In this document: positions 23,520-34,141 of the stretch, piece by piece
Layout: each line of letters opens with the position of its first letter
Position numbering within the stretch: position 1 is the first letter of the stretch
DNA from: Nonomuraea candida
GTDB lineage: Bacteria; Actinomycetota; Actinomycetes; Streptosporangiales; Streptosporangiaceae
Length of the DNA: 64,000 nt
Assembly (NCBI RefSeq): GCF_000725485.1
Contig: NZ_JOAG01000015.1
Location: 62,001 to 126,000 of the forward strand
Direction of reading: 5' to 3'
The notes under the pieces: generated by a model
Told to the model about the DNA's origin: nothing
Seen by the model: only the letters and a program-made list of their open reading frames with translations
Database searches by the model: none
Translations under genes and position numbers: made by a program

Positions 23520-25471
23520 GTCAGCCCCTCCCCCGGTTCGACGTCGGGCACGATCCGGGTACGGATCTCCCGCACCGCGGGCAGCTCGCCGGGCCGCAGG
23601 TCCAGGTCGCCGCAGGAGGCGGCGGGCGCGTCGCCGTCGAGGCCGATGGCGACGGCCGCGACGTGCGCGAGGCCGCCGAGCGCCCGCTGCGCGGCCCGCA
23701 GCAGCGCGGACGGCCGCAGCGCCGCGCCGAACGGCCAGCCGGCGCCGTCGTCGCCGCCCGCCAGCGGGTCCAGGTAGCGGCGCAGCGCCTGGCCGGCCAG
23801 CGCGGAGACGCGCGCCCGGTCGGCGGGGCGGCCGGACAGGTCGACGCGCAGCCGGACGGGCCGGTAGGCGGGGGCGCGCACGAACACCTCGGCCGTCAGC
23901 AGCCGCGCGGCCGCGAGCCGGTCGGCGACCGCGCACAGCATGCCGGGATCCGGCCTCGGCTCCGGCACCTGCCCGCCGCCCGCGGTGTCGCGGGGTGCGT
24001 CGGGGACGATGTGCACGGTGACCGCGCCGGGCACCCGCGCGCACGGGAAGCCCGGGTGCTCGCCCGGCGCCGCGTACGCCCGGCCGACCGGGACGCCGGG
24101 CGTCGTGACGGCCAGGGTGACGTAGTCCTCGGCGGTGACGGCCCGGGTCACCTCGCCCAGCGTGCCCGCCGCGCGGCCGCGCGCCTCGGCCACGGTCTCC
24201 GGGTCCGCGCCGCCCGCGGCCTGCACCAGGTTCGCGCCGCGCACGGCCACCGGACCCTCGGCGGGACGGGCTCCGGGCACGACCTCGGCGTCCGCGACGG
24301 GCAGCCAGTTCCCGGTGAGCCCGCCGTTGCCGTCCCTGCCGCCGCCGACCGTGTACTCGACCCGCACCTCGTCCCCGCCGGGGCGCGGGATGCGCCCGGT
24401 GAGCCCGTCGCCGAAGACGAGCGCGCCGCCGGCCCGGTCGAGGAGGAAGATCCGGTCGCGGGAGCCGCCGAACGCGAAGTCCGCCGCCGGCTCCCACGTC
24501 TCCCCGGCCAGCCGGAGCGTCGCGCCGAGCAGCCGGCCGGCGGCGTCCGGCAGCGCCAGCCGCTGGCCGGGCAGCTTCAGCCACGCGGCGAGCTGGTCCG
24601 CCAGCTCGGCCCCGGTCACCGTGCGATGTTCGAGGTGCCGGGCGGCGCCGGCGTTGACCGCGAGCTGGAGCAGCCGCGGCGGCGCCGCGAACGTGGCCGC
24701 CGGAGTGGACACCAGCACGCCGCGGTCGCGCGTGGTCCACCCGCCGGGCGGGTGCAGCCGGACCACGCCGGAGCGCCGCAGCCCGCCGGTGCCGTCCTCG
24801 ACCTCGGCGAACGTGCCCGAGACGTCGGTGCCCGGCCGGAACCACGACCAGGTCAGCGCGGCGGGCGGCGGCACGTCCGGCACCGCGGACGGCGACCAGG
24901 ACGGGGGCAGCGGCGTGTCCAGCTCGACGAGCAGCGACAGCGGGCCGGGCGCCGGGTGCGCGCCGGCGAGCGGCAGCGTGAACCGCGCGGCGGCGGCCGA
25001 GCCGTCGGCCGCCAGCAGCGGGACCCCGCGCCGCGCGAGCAGGTCCGCCGTGCGGTCGCGGTCGGTGCCCACCGTGACGTCCCCGTCGAGCGGGAGGACC
25101 GCGACGTCGCTGTCGAGGGTGAACCTGATCCGCCCGGCCGGGTCCCGCGACATGACGGTCCCTGCGGGGACGAGCGTGGGGCGGGGCCCGTCGGCGGTCA
25201 GCCGCAGCACGGTGGCCGCCGGCCGCGCGGGCCGTGGCGGGTCGAGGCCGAGCAGCCGCAGGATCGCGACGACGAGCTCGTCCGGCGCCTGGTCGAGCCA
25301 GTAGAGCCGCTGCTCCAGCAGGTACGCGAGCAGCTCCAGCAGCGTGACGCCCGGATCGGCGGGCGAGTGCAGCGTCCACGCGCCGTCCGACTCGGCCGGG
25401 ATGCGGCGGCGGATGGCCGCCATCATGTCGGCCCAGGTGAGGTCGTCGAGCCGGGGCGCGGGCAGCGTCAT
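23516..25471 (-). CDS. Putative baseplate assembly protein, gpJ-like (first copy)
   Basis: A 651-aa protein beginning MTLPAPRLDDLTWADMMAAI. It shares the paralogous plan with the next gene: HSPADPGVTLLELLAYLLEQ near the start, a middle beta domain, VFGDGLTGRIPRPGGDEVRV, TRAVTAEDYVTLAVTTPGVP and LDPLAGGDDGAGWPFGAALR near the end. The AxDY and LdPl...GWpfG signatures are classic for the baseplate J-like family. ATGA overlaps join it to gp25 upstream and the second J gene downstream. It is expected to form the wedge that links hub and sheath. Confidence 0.87.
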   Translation of the reverse strand: MTLPAPRLDDLTWADMMAAIRRRIPAESDGAWTLHSPADPGVTLLELLAYLLEQRLYWLDQAPDELVVAILRLLGLDPPRPARPAATVLRLTADGPRPTLVPAGTVMSRDPAGRIRFTLDSDVAVLPLDGDVTVGTDRDRTADLLARRGVPLLAADGSAAAARFTLPLAGAHPAPGPLSLLVELDTPLPPSWSPSAVPDVPPPAALTWSWFRPGTDVSGTFAEVEDGTGGLRRSGVVRLHPPGGWTTRDRGVLVSTPAATFAAPPRLLQLAVNAGAARHLEHRTVTGAELADQLAAWLKLPGQRLALPDAAGRLLGATLRLAGETWEPAADFAFGGSRDRIFLLDRAGGALVFGDGLTGRIPRPGGDEVRVEYTVGGGRDGNGGLTGNWLPVADAEVVPGARPAEGPVAVRGANLVQAAGGADPETVAEARGRAAGTLGEVTRAVTAEDYVTLAVTTPGVPVGRAYAAPGEHPGFPCARVPGAVTVHIVPDAPRDTAGGGQVPEPRPDPGMLCAVADRLAAARLLTAEVFVRAPAYRPVRLRVDLSGRPADRARVSALAGQALRRYLDPLAGGDDGAGWPFGAALRPSALLRAAQRALGGLAHVAAVAIGLDGDAPAASCGDLDLRPGELPAVREIRTRIVPDVEPGEGLT

Positions 25472-25872
25472 GGCGTGCTCCCCGTCAGGCCCAGGTAGAA
25501 CGGGAACACCAGGTTCGTCTTGGTGTTGGTCCTGCGGATGCGGTATTCGACGGTGACCGTGACGCGGAACTCGTCGGCCGGGTCGGCCTCGGCGCGGACG
25601 GCGTCCAGCTCGACCCTGGGCTCGTGGGCGCGCACGGCGTCGGCGACCGAGCGCTCCAGGTCGCGCAGGTTCTGCACGCTGCCGGGCGCGAAGACCGACT
25701 CCTGCGCCCGCGTGCCGAAGTCGGGGCGCATGACGCGCTCGCCCGTGCCGGTGAGCAGCAGCGCGCGCAGGCAGTGCTCGATGCTCTGCTCGCCGTCGGC
25801 GTACCCGAGCCGTCCGGCCTCGTCGGGCAGGATCGGGAAGCGCCAGCCGGTGCCGAGAAACGGTTCGCTCAT
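25468..25872 (-). CDS. GPW/gp25-like baseplate protein
   Basis: A 134-aa protein with the family pattern from its start: FLGTGWRFPILPDEAGRLGY, then IEHCLRALLLTGTGERVMRP and DFGTRAQESVF, ending in VEYRIRRTNTKTNLVFPFYL. Gp25-like proteins begin sheath polymerisation at the baseplate (Afp9). Length is the family norm. It overlaps the spike gene before it and the J gene after it by 4 bp. Confidence 0.92.
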   Translation of the reverse strand: MSEPFLGTGWRFPILPDEAGRLGYADGEQSIEHCLRALLLTGTGERVMRPDFGTRAQESVFAPGSVQNLRDLERSVADAVRAHEPRVELDAVRAEADPADEFRVTVTVEYRIRRTNTKTNLVFPFYLGLTGSTP

Positions 25873-26519
25873 TCGACCTTCACCTTCGACGACAGGGTGT
25901 TCCCGGGCAGTTGCGGCACCGGCGGGCCGGTGGGCGAGCCAGACGCGGCGGAGACGTGGGTGTGCGCGTCGAACGCCGCCTTGAGCGCCTCGCCGAGCAC
26001 GGCGCTCTGGGCGGCCCCGCCGCCGAGGTCGACGGCGTCCGCCTCGACGATCACCTTGCGCGCCTTGAGCCTGATCTCGCCGGTGGCCGTCACGGTCACG
26101 TCGCCGCCCTCGGCGGTGGTGATGCGGATCTCCTTGGCGGCGTCGTCGAACACGACCTCGTGCCCGGCCCGCGTACGGATGACCTTCCGGTCCCGCCCGC
26201 CGGTCCGCGCGGCCGGCGGCTTGTCCACGCCGTTGTAGAGCCCGCCCAGGACGATCGGGAAGCGCATGTCCCCGTGCACGAACGCGACCAGCACCTCGTC
26301 GCCCTTCTCGGGGACGAACACCGAGCCGTAGCCGTTGCCCGCGTAGAGCTGGCCGACCCGGCACCACTCGGTGACGGTCGAGCCGCCGTCGAACCAGGGG
26401 AACGTGACCTTGACGCGGCCCTCGTCGTCGCCCTCGTTCTCCACCACGATCGCCTCGACGACGCCGTAGAAGCGGCGGTCGGTGCTGCGGGCGCGGGGCA
26501 TGGCGCGCGGCGGCATCAC
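25869..26519 (-). CDS. Baseplate spike protein, gpV/gp5 OB-fold type
   Basis: A 216-aa spike protein. The OB-fold region RFYGVVEAIVVENEGDDEGR, GRVKVTFPWFDGGSTVTEWC and VPEKGDEVLVAFVHGDMRFP, IVLGGLYNG is typical of phage gpV and the gp5 part of VgrG. The C-terminal part is a short repeat beta-prism (AKEIRITTAEGGDVTVTATG) ending with a HTH(V) ... GPPVPQLP tail as in PAAR-like tips. It is separate from the gp27-like hub, unlike fused VgrG. Starts at ATG 26519; two further ATGs follow within 6 codons (MMPPRAMPRARS), leaving the exact start open. Confidence 0.88.
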   Translation of the reverse strand: MMPPRAMPRARSTDRRFYGVVEAIVVENEGDDEGRVKVTFPWFDGGSTVTEWCRVGQLYAGNGYGSVFVPEKGDEVLVAFVHGDMRFPIVLGGLYNGVDKPPAARTGGRDRKVIRTRAGHEVVFDDAAKEIRITTAEGGDVTVTATGEIRLKARKVIVEADAVDLGGGAAQSAVLGEALKAAFDAHTHVSAASGSPTGPPVPQLPGNTLSSKVKVE

Positions 26520-27703
26520 ACGCCTCCCTGGTGGATCCGGCGGCCGGTGAACGTGGTGAAGAAGCCGCTGCCGCCGAGGGTGTGCTCGACGCGCTTGACG
26601 AAGTAGGTGCCGGAGAAGCGCCGGCCCAGGCCGAAGATCTCCAGGTTGTCGCCGGGCCGCAGCTCCGGCAGCCCGGCCACCCGCCCGGTCGCGGTGATGA
26701 ACTCGTACGACCGCTCCCGCAGCAGCGCGATGGCCAGCTCGCGGGCCTCCTGCTGGCTGGTGACGGGGGCGTCGACCAGCACCTCCTGGCGCCCGCCCGC
26801 CGCGCTGTCGGCCGCCTGCGGGCCGTTCTCCCCGCCGGCGCTGTTCTGCCCGGCGGGCAGGTTCTCGGCGGTCGCGGTGAACGCCAGCTCCTGCTTGGTA
26901 CGCGGGTCCCAGCCGCGCACGGTGAGCTTGCTGACCTGCTGCGACACCGTGAGCGTCGGGGTGAAGTCGAGCAGGTTGGGCACCAGGCCCTCGGGCAGCG
27001 CGGCCGGCCCGGTGGTGAGCCCCGGCTGGTAGGTCAGCCGGAACAGCCGGATGGGGCGGCCGTCCCTGCCGTCGGTGGGCTTGATGAAGTACAGCGTCTC
27101 CTCGCCGGTGTCGGGGTCGGGCAGGATGAAGCAGTCGAAGTCGAGCCGCTTGGCCCGCTCCATCAGGAAGCTCGCGTCGTCCTGGTTCTTCTGCACCACC
27201 AGGTCGTGCACGGGCCCCTCGCGGGTGGTGACGACGCGCAGCTTGTTGCGCCGGGCGATCTTCTCGGCGATCTGCCAGTCGGCCATCCGGGGGAAGACCT
27301 TGTCCTCCTCCTTGGTGGGCTTGCGGTCCTTGAGCTTCAGCATTCCGTCCACGCCGCTGATCGAGACGGTCGGCGAGGCGCCGTCGGGGAACTTGGGCGC
27401 CAGCGTGCTGATGGTGCCGGTCGCGACGGTCAGCAGCCGGTCGGCGTAGCCGAGCCGGACCGACACCCGGGAGCCGAGCCGGAACTGGCGCGAGTCGCTG
27501 TGCTTGAACCGCAGGTTGACGTCGTCCCAGTTGTTCAGCTCCAGGTCGAAGCCGGACATCTCGTCGAGGTCGCGGTGCACCTTGATGTCGAGGATGTCGT
27601 TCTTGGTGGTCGGGTCGGCCTCGACGCCCTCGATCACCACCTCGAACTCGGGGGCGTACCGGTCGGGGTCGGCGATCTGCGGCTCGGCGGCGGGCAGGGT
27701 CAT
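26516..27703 (-). CDS. gp27/late control D-like baseplate hub protein
   Basis: A 395-aa hub protein. It matches the phage late control D / VgrG N-terminal (gp27) family: FEVVIEGVEADPTTKNDILD, FDLELNNWDDVNLRFKHSD, RVSVRLGYADRLLTVATGTI, ADWQIAEKIARRNKLRVVTT, SFLMERAKRLDFDCFILPDP and a C-terminal ELRPGDNLEIFGLGRRFSGT. Trimeric hubs of this type hold the spike and anchor the tube. It overlaps the spike gene by 4 bp and follows the LysM gene by 13 bp. Confidence 0.9.
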   Translation of the reverse strand: MTLPAAEPQIADPDRYAPEFEVVIEGVEADPTTKNDILDIKVHRDLDEMSGFDLELNNWDDVNLRFKHSDSRQFRLGSRVSVRLGYADRLLTVATGTISTLAPKFPDGASPTVSISGVDGMLKLKDRKPTKEEDKVFPRMADWQIAEKIARRNKLRVVTTREGPVHDLVVQKNQDDASFLMERAKRLDFDCFILPDPDTGEETLYFIKPTDGRDGRPIRLFRLTYQPGLTTGPAALPEGLVPNLLDFTPTLTVSQQVSKLTVRGWDPRTKQELAFTATAENLPAGQNSAGGENGPQAADSAAGGRQEVLVDAPVTSQQEARELAIALLRERSYEFITATGRVAGLPELRPGDNLEIFGLGRRFSGTYFVKRVEHTLGGSGFFTTFTGRRIHQGGV

Positions 27704-27716
27704 CGCGGCGCCCCTC

Positions 27717-28385
27717 TCACGGCAGCCGGGGCACGGTGAGCACCCGCCCCGGCCGCAGGTCGCGTGGATCGGTGATGCCGTTGGCGCGCGCCAGCTCCCG
27801 CCAGGCGTCGGGCCTGCGGTAGACCGCGGCGGAGATGCTCGACAGCGTGTCGCCGCGGCGCACCACGTAGCTCTTCTCCACCGTCGGCGAGGAGCGCGGC
27901 GGGTCGGAGACCTGCTGGGCCGCGGGCCGGAACTCCTTGAGCGTGATGTCGAGCTGCGCCCGCAGCGGCACCCCGTCCTTGCCGAACAGCACGTAGTTGA
28001 CGTCGAGCTTCTCCAGCACGCCGGTGAAGACGGCCTCGTCCCAGACGAACCGCACGACGGGCGGGGCGTGCTCCCTGCTGTCGGGCCGCATCAGGTTGCG
28101 GACGGCGTCGACGTAGGCGGTGCGCACGTTGTCGAGGGTGTCGGAGGTGTCGACCAGCGCCTGCACGCTGAGCGTCTCGCTGCCGCCGCGGACGTACTGG
28201 ATCGGCGGCGTCTCCAGCCCCGGGATGGTGATCTCGGCGAAGGTGTTGCTCTTGCTCAGCTTGTAGTCGGTCGGGTTGAAGCGCAGCGGGATGCGCCGCC
28301 GCCGCTCGTCGGCGATCACCGGACGGATGATCTCCAGGCGGGCCAGGGCGCCCTGGCCGGCGAAGGACACGGGGGTGACGCTCAC
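27717..28385 (-). CDS. LysM-domain eCIS baseplate protein (Afp7-like)
   Basis: A 222-aa protein from GTG 28385. Residues 20-155 contain the Afp7-type domain (IPLRFNPTDYKLSKSNTFAE, IQYVRGGSETLSVQALVD, APPVVRFVWDEAVFTGVLEK). The C-terminus is a LysM motif (YVVRRGDTLSSISAAVYRRP...WRELARANGI...GRVLTVP). In eCIS and phages such proteins clamp the tube start to the hub; the LysM binds glycan-like ligands in other families but is structural here by analogy. It overlaps the 62-aa gene by 4 bp. Confidence 0.88.
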   Translation of the reverse strand: MSVTPVSFAGQGALARLEIIRPVIADERRRRIPLRFNPTDYKLSKSNTFAEITIPGLETPPIQYVRGGSETLSVQALVDTSDTLDNVRTAYVDAVRNLMRPDSREHAPPVVRFVWDEAVFTGVLEKLDVNYVLFGKDGVPLRAQLDITLKEFRPAAQQVSDPPRSSPTVEKSYVVRRGDTLSSISAAVYRRPDAWRELARANGITDPRDLRPGRVLTVPRLP

Positions 28386-28570
28386 CAGCCGCCCTCCGTG
28401 TCAGCGAGCCGGCGCTCCTGCTCCGAGCGCTTGTGGCGGGCGCACTCTTGCTCGTACAGCCGCGCCCACGCCTGGATGTGCTTGTTGAACAGGCGGGTGA
28501 ACACGGCGCCCTCGTCGCCGTCCACCTGGAACCGCACCTCGAGGTTGTGGATGATCAGGTTCTTGGGCAC
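28382..28570 (-). CDS. Small eCIS-conserved protein (62 aa)
   Basis: Starts at GTG 28570 preceded by AGGAGAG. The sequence MPKNLIIHNLEVRFQVDGDE then VFTRLFNKHIQAWARLYEQE is amphipathic, with one long helix near residues 22-50 and a charged tail. Small proteins sit at this place (between tube 2 and the LysM gene) in many eCIS loci, equal to Afp6/Pvc6. I cannot name a Pfam family with certainty. Too short for confident homology but codon use, ribosome site and coupling to both neighbours support a real gene. Confidence 0.75.
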   Translation of the reverse strand: MPKNLIIHNLEVRFQVDGDEGAVFTRLFNKHIQAWARLYEQECARHKRSEQERRLADTEGGW

Positions 28571-28578
28571 GCTCTCTC

Positions 28579-29079
28579 CTACAGGACGTTGGTCAGTCCC
28601 TCGTGGGCGATCTCCAGTGACTCGATCGCGACCGCGTTCTGCTCCGCGTGCAGGTCCGGGCCGCTCCACTTGGCGGCCAGGCCGCCGTGGAAGGCCCACG
28701 CCATCGCGGGCAGGCCGGCGTTGTCGAGCACGATCACCGCGCCGTCGCGCCGGGCGCCCAGCGAGTCGGCCAGGCCGGTCCGGTACCAGGACCACAGCAG
28801 GCGGTCGCGCACCACGCCGCGTTTCAGCGTGATCCGGTTCCACGAGTGGCGCAGCGGAAGCTGGTGCGTCGAGTCGTTGCGGCCGCCCTCGGCGTAGCTG
28901 ACGACCTCCAGCTGCCCGCCCAGCCCGGTGACCTCCTGGAAGGCGCCGGCGGCGACCAGCGGCAGCAGCAGCGCCTGGGCGGGCGGCAGGTAGGCGTCGC
29001 CCGGGTCGAGGGTGACGATGAAGCGGTACTTGGGCAGCGGCTCGGTCAGGTCGAGCAGGCGCTCGATCGGCGTGCTCAT
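28579..29079 (-). CDS. Contractile tail tube protein 2 (Afp5-like)
   Basis: A 166-aa tube/Hcp-like protein beginning MSTPIERLLDLTEPLPKYRF. The pattern AGAFQEVTGLGGQLEVVSYA, HSWNRITLKRGVVRDRLLWSWY, and a C-terminal AWAFHGGLAAKWSGPDLHAE with NAVAIESLEIAHEGL is the T4 gp19-like tube family also seen in tube 1. This copy likely forms the first tube ring(s) on the baseplate. Overlaps the sheath 2 stop as ATGA. Confidence 0.9.
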   Translation of the reverse strand: MSTPIERLLDLTEPLPKYRFIVTLDPGDAYLPPAQALLLPLVAAGAFQEVTGLGGQLEVVSYAEGGRNDSTHQLPLRHSWNRITLKRGVVRDRLLWSWYRTGLADSLGARRDGAVIVLDNAGLPAMAWAFHGGLAAKWSGPDLHAEQNAVAIESLEIAHEGLTNVL

Positions 29080-30629
29080 GACTCGATCACCTCCAGCCCG
29101 CGGTCCTGGCCGAGCACGAGGCGCAGCCGGATGAACTCCATCGGCACGGCGGGCGCGACCTCGACCTCGCACACCAGGAGCCCGGGGTCCTGTTCCTGCG
29201 GGTTGTTCGTCTCGTCGCACACCACCCGGAACGCCTGCTCCGGCCGGGCGCCGGCGAGCGCCCCGGTGCGGAAGGTCTCCAGCAGCACCGAGGTGATCGC
29301 GCGGACCAGGGTCAGCCGCAGCTCGGGGCTGTTGACGTCGAACACCAGCGGGCCGGCGACCCGGCGGATCGCGCGGACCAGCAGGTGCAGCAGCCGGCGG
29401 TGCGCGACGTAGCGCCGGCGCGGGTCGCCGGACAGCGTCCGCCCGCCCCAGACCACCAGGCCGCGCCCGCGCACGCAGCGCACGAGGTCCACGTTCGCCT
29501 CGAAGAGGCGGACCTGCTGCGGCTGCGGGTAGTCGATCTCCAGGTCCACCGCGTCGAGCAGGGTGGCGTTGGCGGGGGTGTGGTGGGCGCCGCGCTCGCC
29601 GTCCAGCCGGGCGACCAGCCCGGCGACGTGCCCGGAGGCCGGCACCGTGCGCAGCCCGGAGGGCGGGCCGGAGACCGGCGCGTGACCCGCGGCGTGACCC
29701 GTGGGTTGCGCCGGGTCCGGGCCGGTTCCGGCCGGTTCGGGCGCGCGCAGCGGCGGGTGGTACACCGCGGCGGCGGCGAGCAGCGCGTCGCCGCCGAGGT
29801 TTCGCAGCGAGCGCACCCAGGCGAGCGCGTCGTCGGCGGAGGCCGCCGCCGGCGGCACGTCCAGCAGGGCCAGCCGGTCGAGCAGCGGCGCGCACGTGGC
29901 CAGCAGCGTGCCCACCAGCTCGGCGTGGTCGGCGCCGGTCAGGTCCGCGCCCAGGTCCGGCAGCGCGACCAGGGCCGGCTCCGGCAGCTCGGCCTGCGCC
30001 GCCACGGCGGCGGCGTACTCGGCCCGGCCGGGCGGCGCGTCGGCGCCGCCGGTGAGCGTCAGGTCCCACGCCATCGAGATCGGCGCGCCGGCCGGGATCG
30101 GCCCGCCCGGCTCGTCCTCGCCGGCGGGCACCAGCCGGACCAGCCGGGACGCGGCCAGCCGGGCGGCCAGCTCGTCCGGCGCCAGGCCGGCGAAGATCTC
30201 CGCCGGCTCGCCCGGCACGAGCACCCGCACGCTGATCGCGGGCGGCCCGGCGATGCTGCTGGCCTGGTAGCGCAGCGCGACCCGGCCGCCGTTCGCCCAG
30301 GCGCCGGGGCTCGTGGCCACGACCCGCCAGCCGGCCGTCCACTCCGCGCCGGCGGTCGCGGCGGGCCCGGAGACCCGCAGCACCCACGCGGTGCGGCCGC
30401 CGTTCTCGAAGAACCCGCGCAGCGCGTACGGCAGGGCGGCGGCGCCGTCCGGGGCGCCGAACGCGCCGGTGACGTCGTTCCAGCTCTCGACCCGCACCGG
30501 GACGCCGACCGGCCCGCGCCGGGCCCGGCCGAGGAACGCCGCCACGTCCGTGCGCAGCGGCTCGGTGCCGGAGCCGGCGCGCTCGACGGTGAGGGAGACG
30601 CCGGGAAGCGCCGCGCTGGTCATCTCCAT
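29076..30629 (-). CDS. Tail sheath protein 2
   Basis: A 517-aa sheath subunit (Afp3/4 position). N-terminus MEMTSAALPGVSLTVERAGS, then FLGRARRGPVGVPVRVESWN, ALPYALRGFFENGGRTAWVL, and C-terminal DLVRCVRGRGLVVWGGRTLS, LRLTLVRAITSVLLETFRTG and FRVVCDETNNPQEQD typical for contractile sheath proteins. It is shorter than sheath 1 because the variable domain is reduced. ATG 30629 or 30623 could be the start. Lies 4 bp after the tube 1 stop. Confidence 0.9.
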   Translation of the reverse strand: MEMTSAALPGVSLTVERAGSGTEPLRTDVAAFLGRARRGPVGVPVRVESWNDVTGAFGAPDGAAALPYALRGFFENGGRTAWVLRVSGPAATAGAEWTAGWRVVATSPGAWANGGRVALRYQASSIAGPPAISVRVLVPGEPAEIFAGLAPDELAARLAASRLVRLVPAGEDEPGGPIPAGAPISMAWDLTLTGGADAPPGRAEYAAAVAAQAELPEPALVALPDLGADLTGADHAELVGTLLATCAPLLDRLALLDVPPAAASADDALAWVRSLRNLGGDALLAAAAVYHPPLRAPEPAGTGPDPAQPTGHAAGHAPVSGPPSGLRTVPASGHVAGLVARLDGERGAHHTPANATLLDAVDLEIDYPQPQQVRLFEANVDLVRCVRGRGLVVWGGRTLSGDPRRRYVAHRRLLHLLVRAIRRVAGPLVFDVNSPELRLTLVRAITSVLLETFRTGALAGARPEQAFRVVCDETNNPQEQDPGLLVCEVEVAPAVPMEFIRLRLVLGQDRGLEVIES

Positions 30630-30633
30630 GGCC

Positions 30634-31092
30634 TCACGCGTCGATCAGGAGGCTCTCGACGGCCAGGACGAGCGTCTCCATGGCGATCTCGTTCTTGGTC
30701 GCGTTGAAGGACGGGCCGGTGTACTTCGTGGGCCAGGCCCGGTCGAAGTTCCAGCGCATGACCTCCTGGCGGTTCTCGTCCAGCATGACGATCGAGCCGG
30801 AGGTGCGGCGGACCCGGCCGTTGAGGGCCTCGTTGATCCAGTTCCAGAAGCCGACGTGGCCGGTGACGCCCCGCTTGAACGTCAGCGCGCTCGGGAACTT
30901 CTTCAGCCCCACCAGCTTCCTGACCGTGATGTCCTCGCTGCCGGTGCGGTACTCGATCACCGGCAGTTCCACGTCCAGCCCGCTGGCCTCGGTGAAGGAC
31001 CCGCTCACCGCCACGCCGTCGTCGCTGACGTTGGTCACGATGACCAGGAAGTTATATGCGGCGTACGGGTCTTCCCGCGTCACAGGTGGCAT
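30634..31092 (-). CDS. Contractile tail tube protein 1 (Afp1-like)
   Basis: A 152-aa tube protein: NFLVIVTNVSDDGVAVSGSF, FTEASGLDVELPVIEYRTGS, HVGFWNWINEALNGRVRRTS, RWNFDRAWPTKYTGPSFNAT. This is the standard T4 gp19-like/eCIS tube family with usual length (about 145-155). Probably the major tube subunit because it lies directly after the large sheath gene, and the gap of 21 bp contains a ribosome site. Confidence 0.93.
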   Translation of the reverse strand: MPPVTREDPYAAYNFLVIVTNVSDDGVAVSGSFTEASGLDVELPVIEYRTGSEDITVRKLVGLKKFPSALTFKRGVTGHVGFWNWINEALNGRVRRTSGSIVMLDENRQEVMRWNFDRAWPTKYTGPSFNATKNEIAMETLVLAVESLLIDA

Positions 31093-31113
31093 TTCCGTTG
31101 CCTCTCAGTCGGT

Positions 31114-33360
<2,247 letters not shown>

Positions 33361-33379
33361 GGCTCTGGCTCCTTCACTC

Positions 33380-34141
33380 TCACTGCTCGCTGTGATGGCC
33401 GGACCCTGCGAGCAGGTCCGCCGAGATCTCGATGACGTGCCGGCGGTCGCGTTCGGCCGGCAGCCGGATGTCCAGTGACCCGGTGCGGCCCGGCCGCTCC
33501 GTGGCCTGGAGGTGGAACGCCTGTCCGGCGGGCGGCCCGGTCACCCGCTCGCCCTCCCACCGCAGGGCCAGGCGGAACGCGCCGCGCGGGTCGGTCAGGG
33601 TGCGTTCGAGCCAGGCCACGCCGTCCCTGCTCGTCCTGCCCCGCGCCTCGATCAGCGCGTTGGCCACCGGTGCGCGGGTGCCCGCGTCGATCGCGACGCC
33701 GTGGACGGTGCGCACGCCGGGCGCGTACGGGAAGGCGACGCCCGGCAGCAGCCGCACCAGTCTGGGCTCGCCCGGCCACGCGGGCGGGCGCGTGTCGTCG
33801 TACGGGGGCGCGAGGAACTCGACCCCCGTCACCGACGCGTCGAACGGCTCGCCGTCGGCCGGGTACAGCGCCTGGTAGCCGATGGCCTCGAACCTGACCC
33901 GGTAGCGCTCGGGCGCCGCGCCGGGCCCGCGCCGCCGGCCCAGCTCGGGGTAGGCGATCGCGGCGCTCGGGGTGCGCACCGCCTGCGTGTCCTGCGGCGT
34001 CCAGGCGTTCTCGGCGGGGTCGAAGCGGTCCAGCCGCGTCGCCACGCCGGCGGCCCGCACGCGCTGGGCGAACTCGTCGAACGGCACGAACCACGCCGGG
34101 CTGTGCAGGACGGAGGTCTCGACGGGATAGAACCGGGTCAT
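33380..34141 (-). CDS. eCIS-operon protein with carboxypeptidase-regulatory-like domain
   Basis: A 253-aa protein from ATG 34141, whose frame upstream is a shadow of the Pvc16 gene. The N-terminal half (MTRFYPVETSVLHSPAWFVP, FDEFAQRVRAAGVATRLDRF) is of unknown type. Residues about 145-225 resemble a carboxypeptidase-regulatory-like Ig fold: VHGVAIDAGTRAPVANALIE, TSRDGVAWLERTLTDPRGAF. Overlaps the Pvc16 stop as ATGA and precedes sheath 1 by 19 bp. Possibly a cap or surface protein; such domains occur in cell-surface proteins. Role inferred only from position. Confidence 0.7.
   Translation of the reverse strand: MTRFYPVETSVLHSPAWFVPFDEFAQRVRAAGVATRLDRFDPAENAWTPQDTQAVRTPSAAIAYPELGRRRGPGAAPERYRVRFEAIGYQALYPADGEPFDASVTGVEFLAPPYDDTRPPAWPGEPRLVRLLPGVAFPYAPGVRTVHGVAIDAGTRAPVANALIEARGRTSRDGVAWLERTLTDPRGAFRLALRWEGERVTGPPAGQAFHLQATERPGRTGSLDIRLPAERDRRHVIEISADLLAGSGHHSEQ

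Noticed and set aside
21474..25379. A 1301-codon fusion covering both J genes
   Set aside because: The N-terminal 620 residues are a shadow of the first J gene; the true start of the second J gene is ATG 23519.
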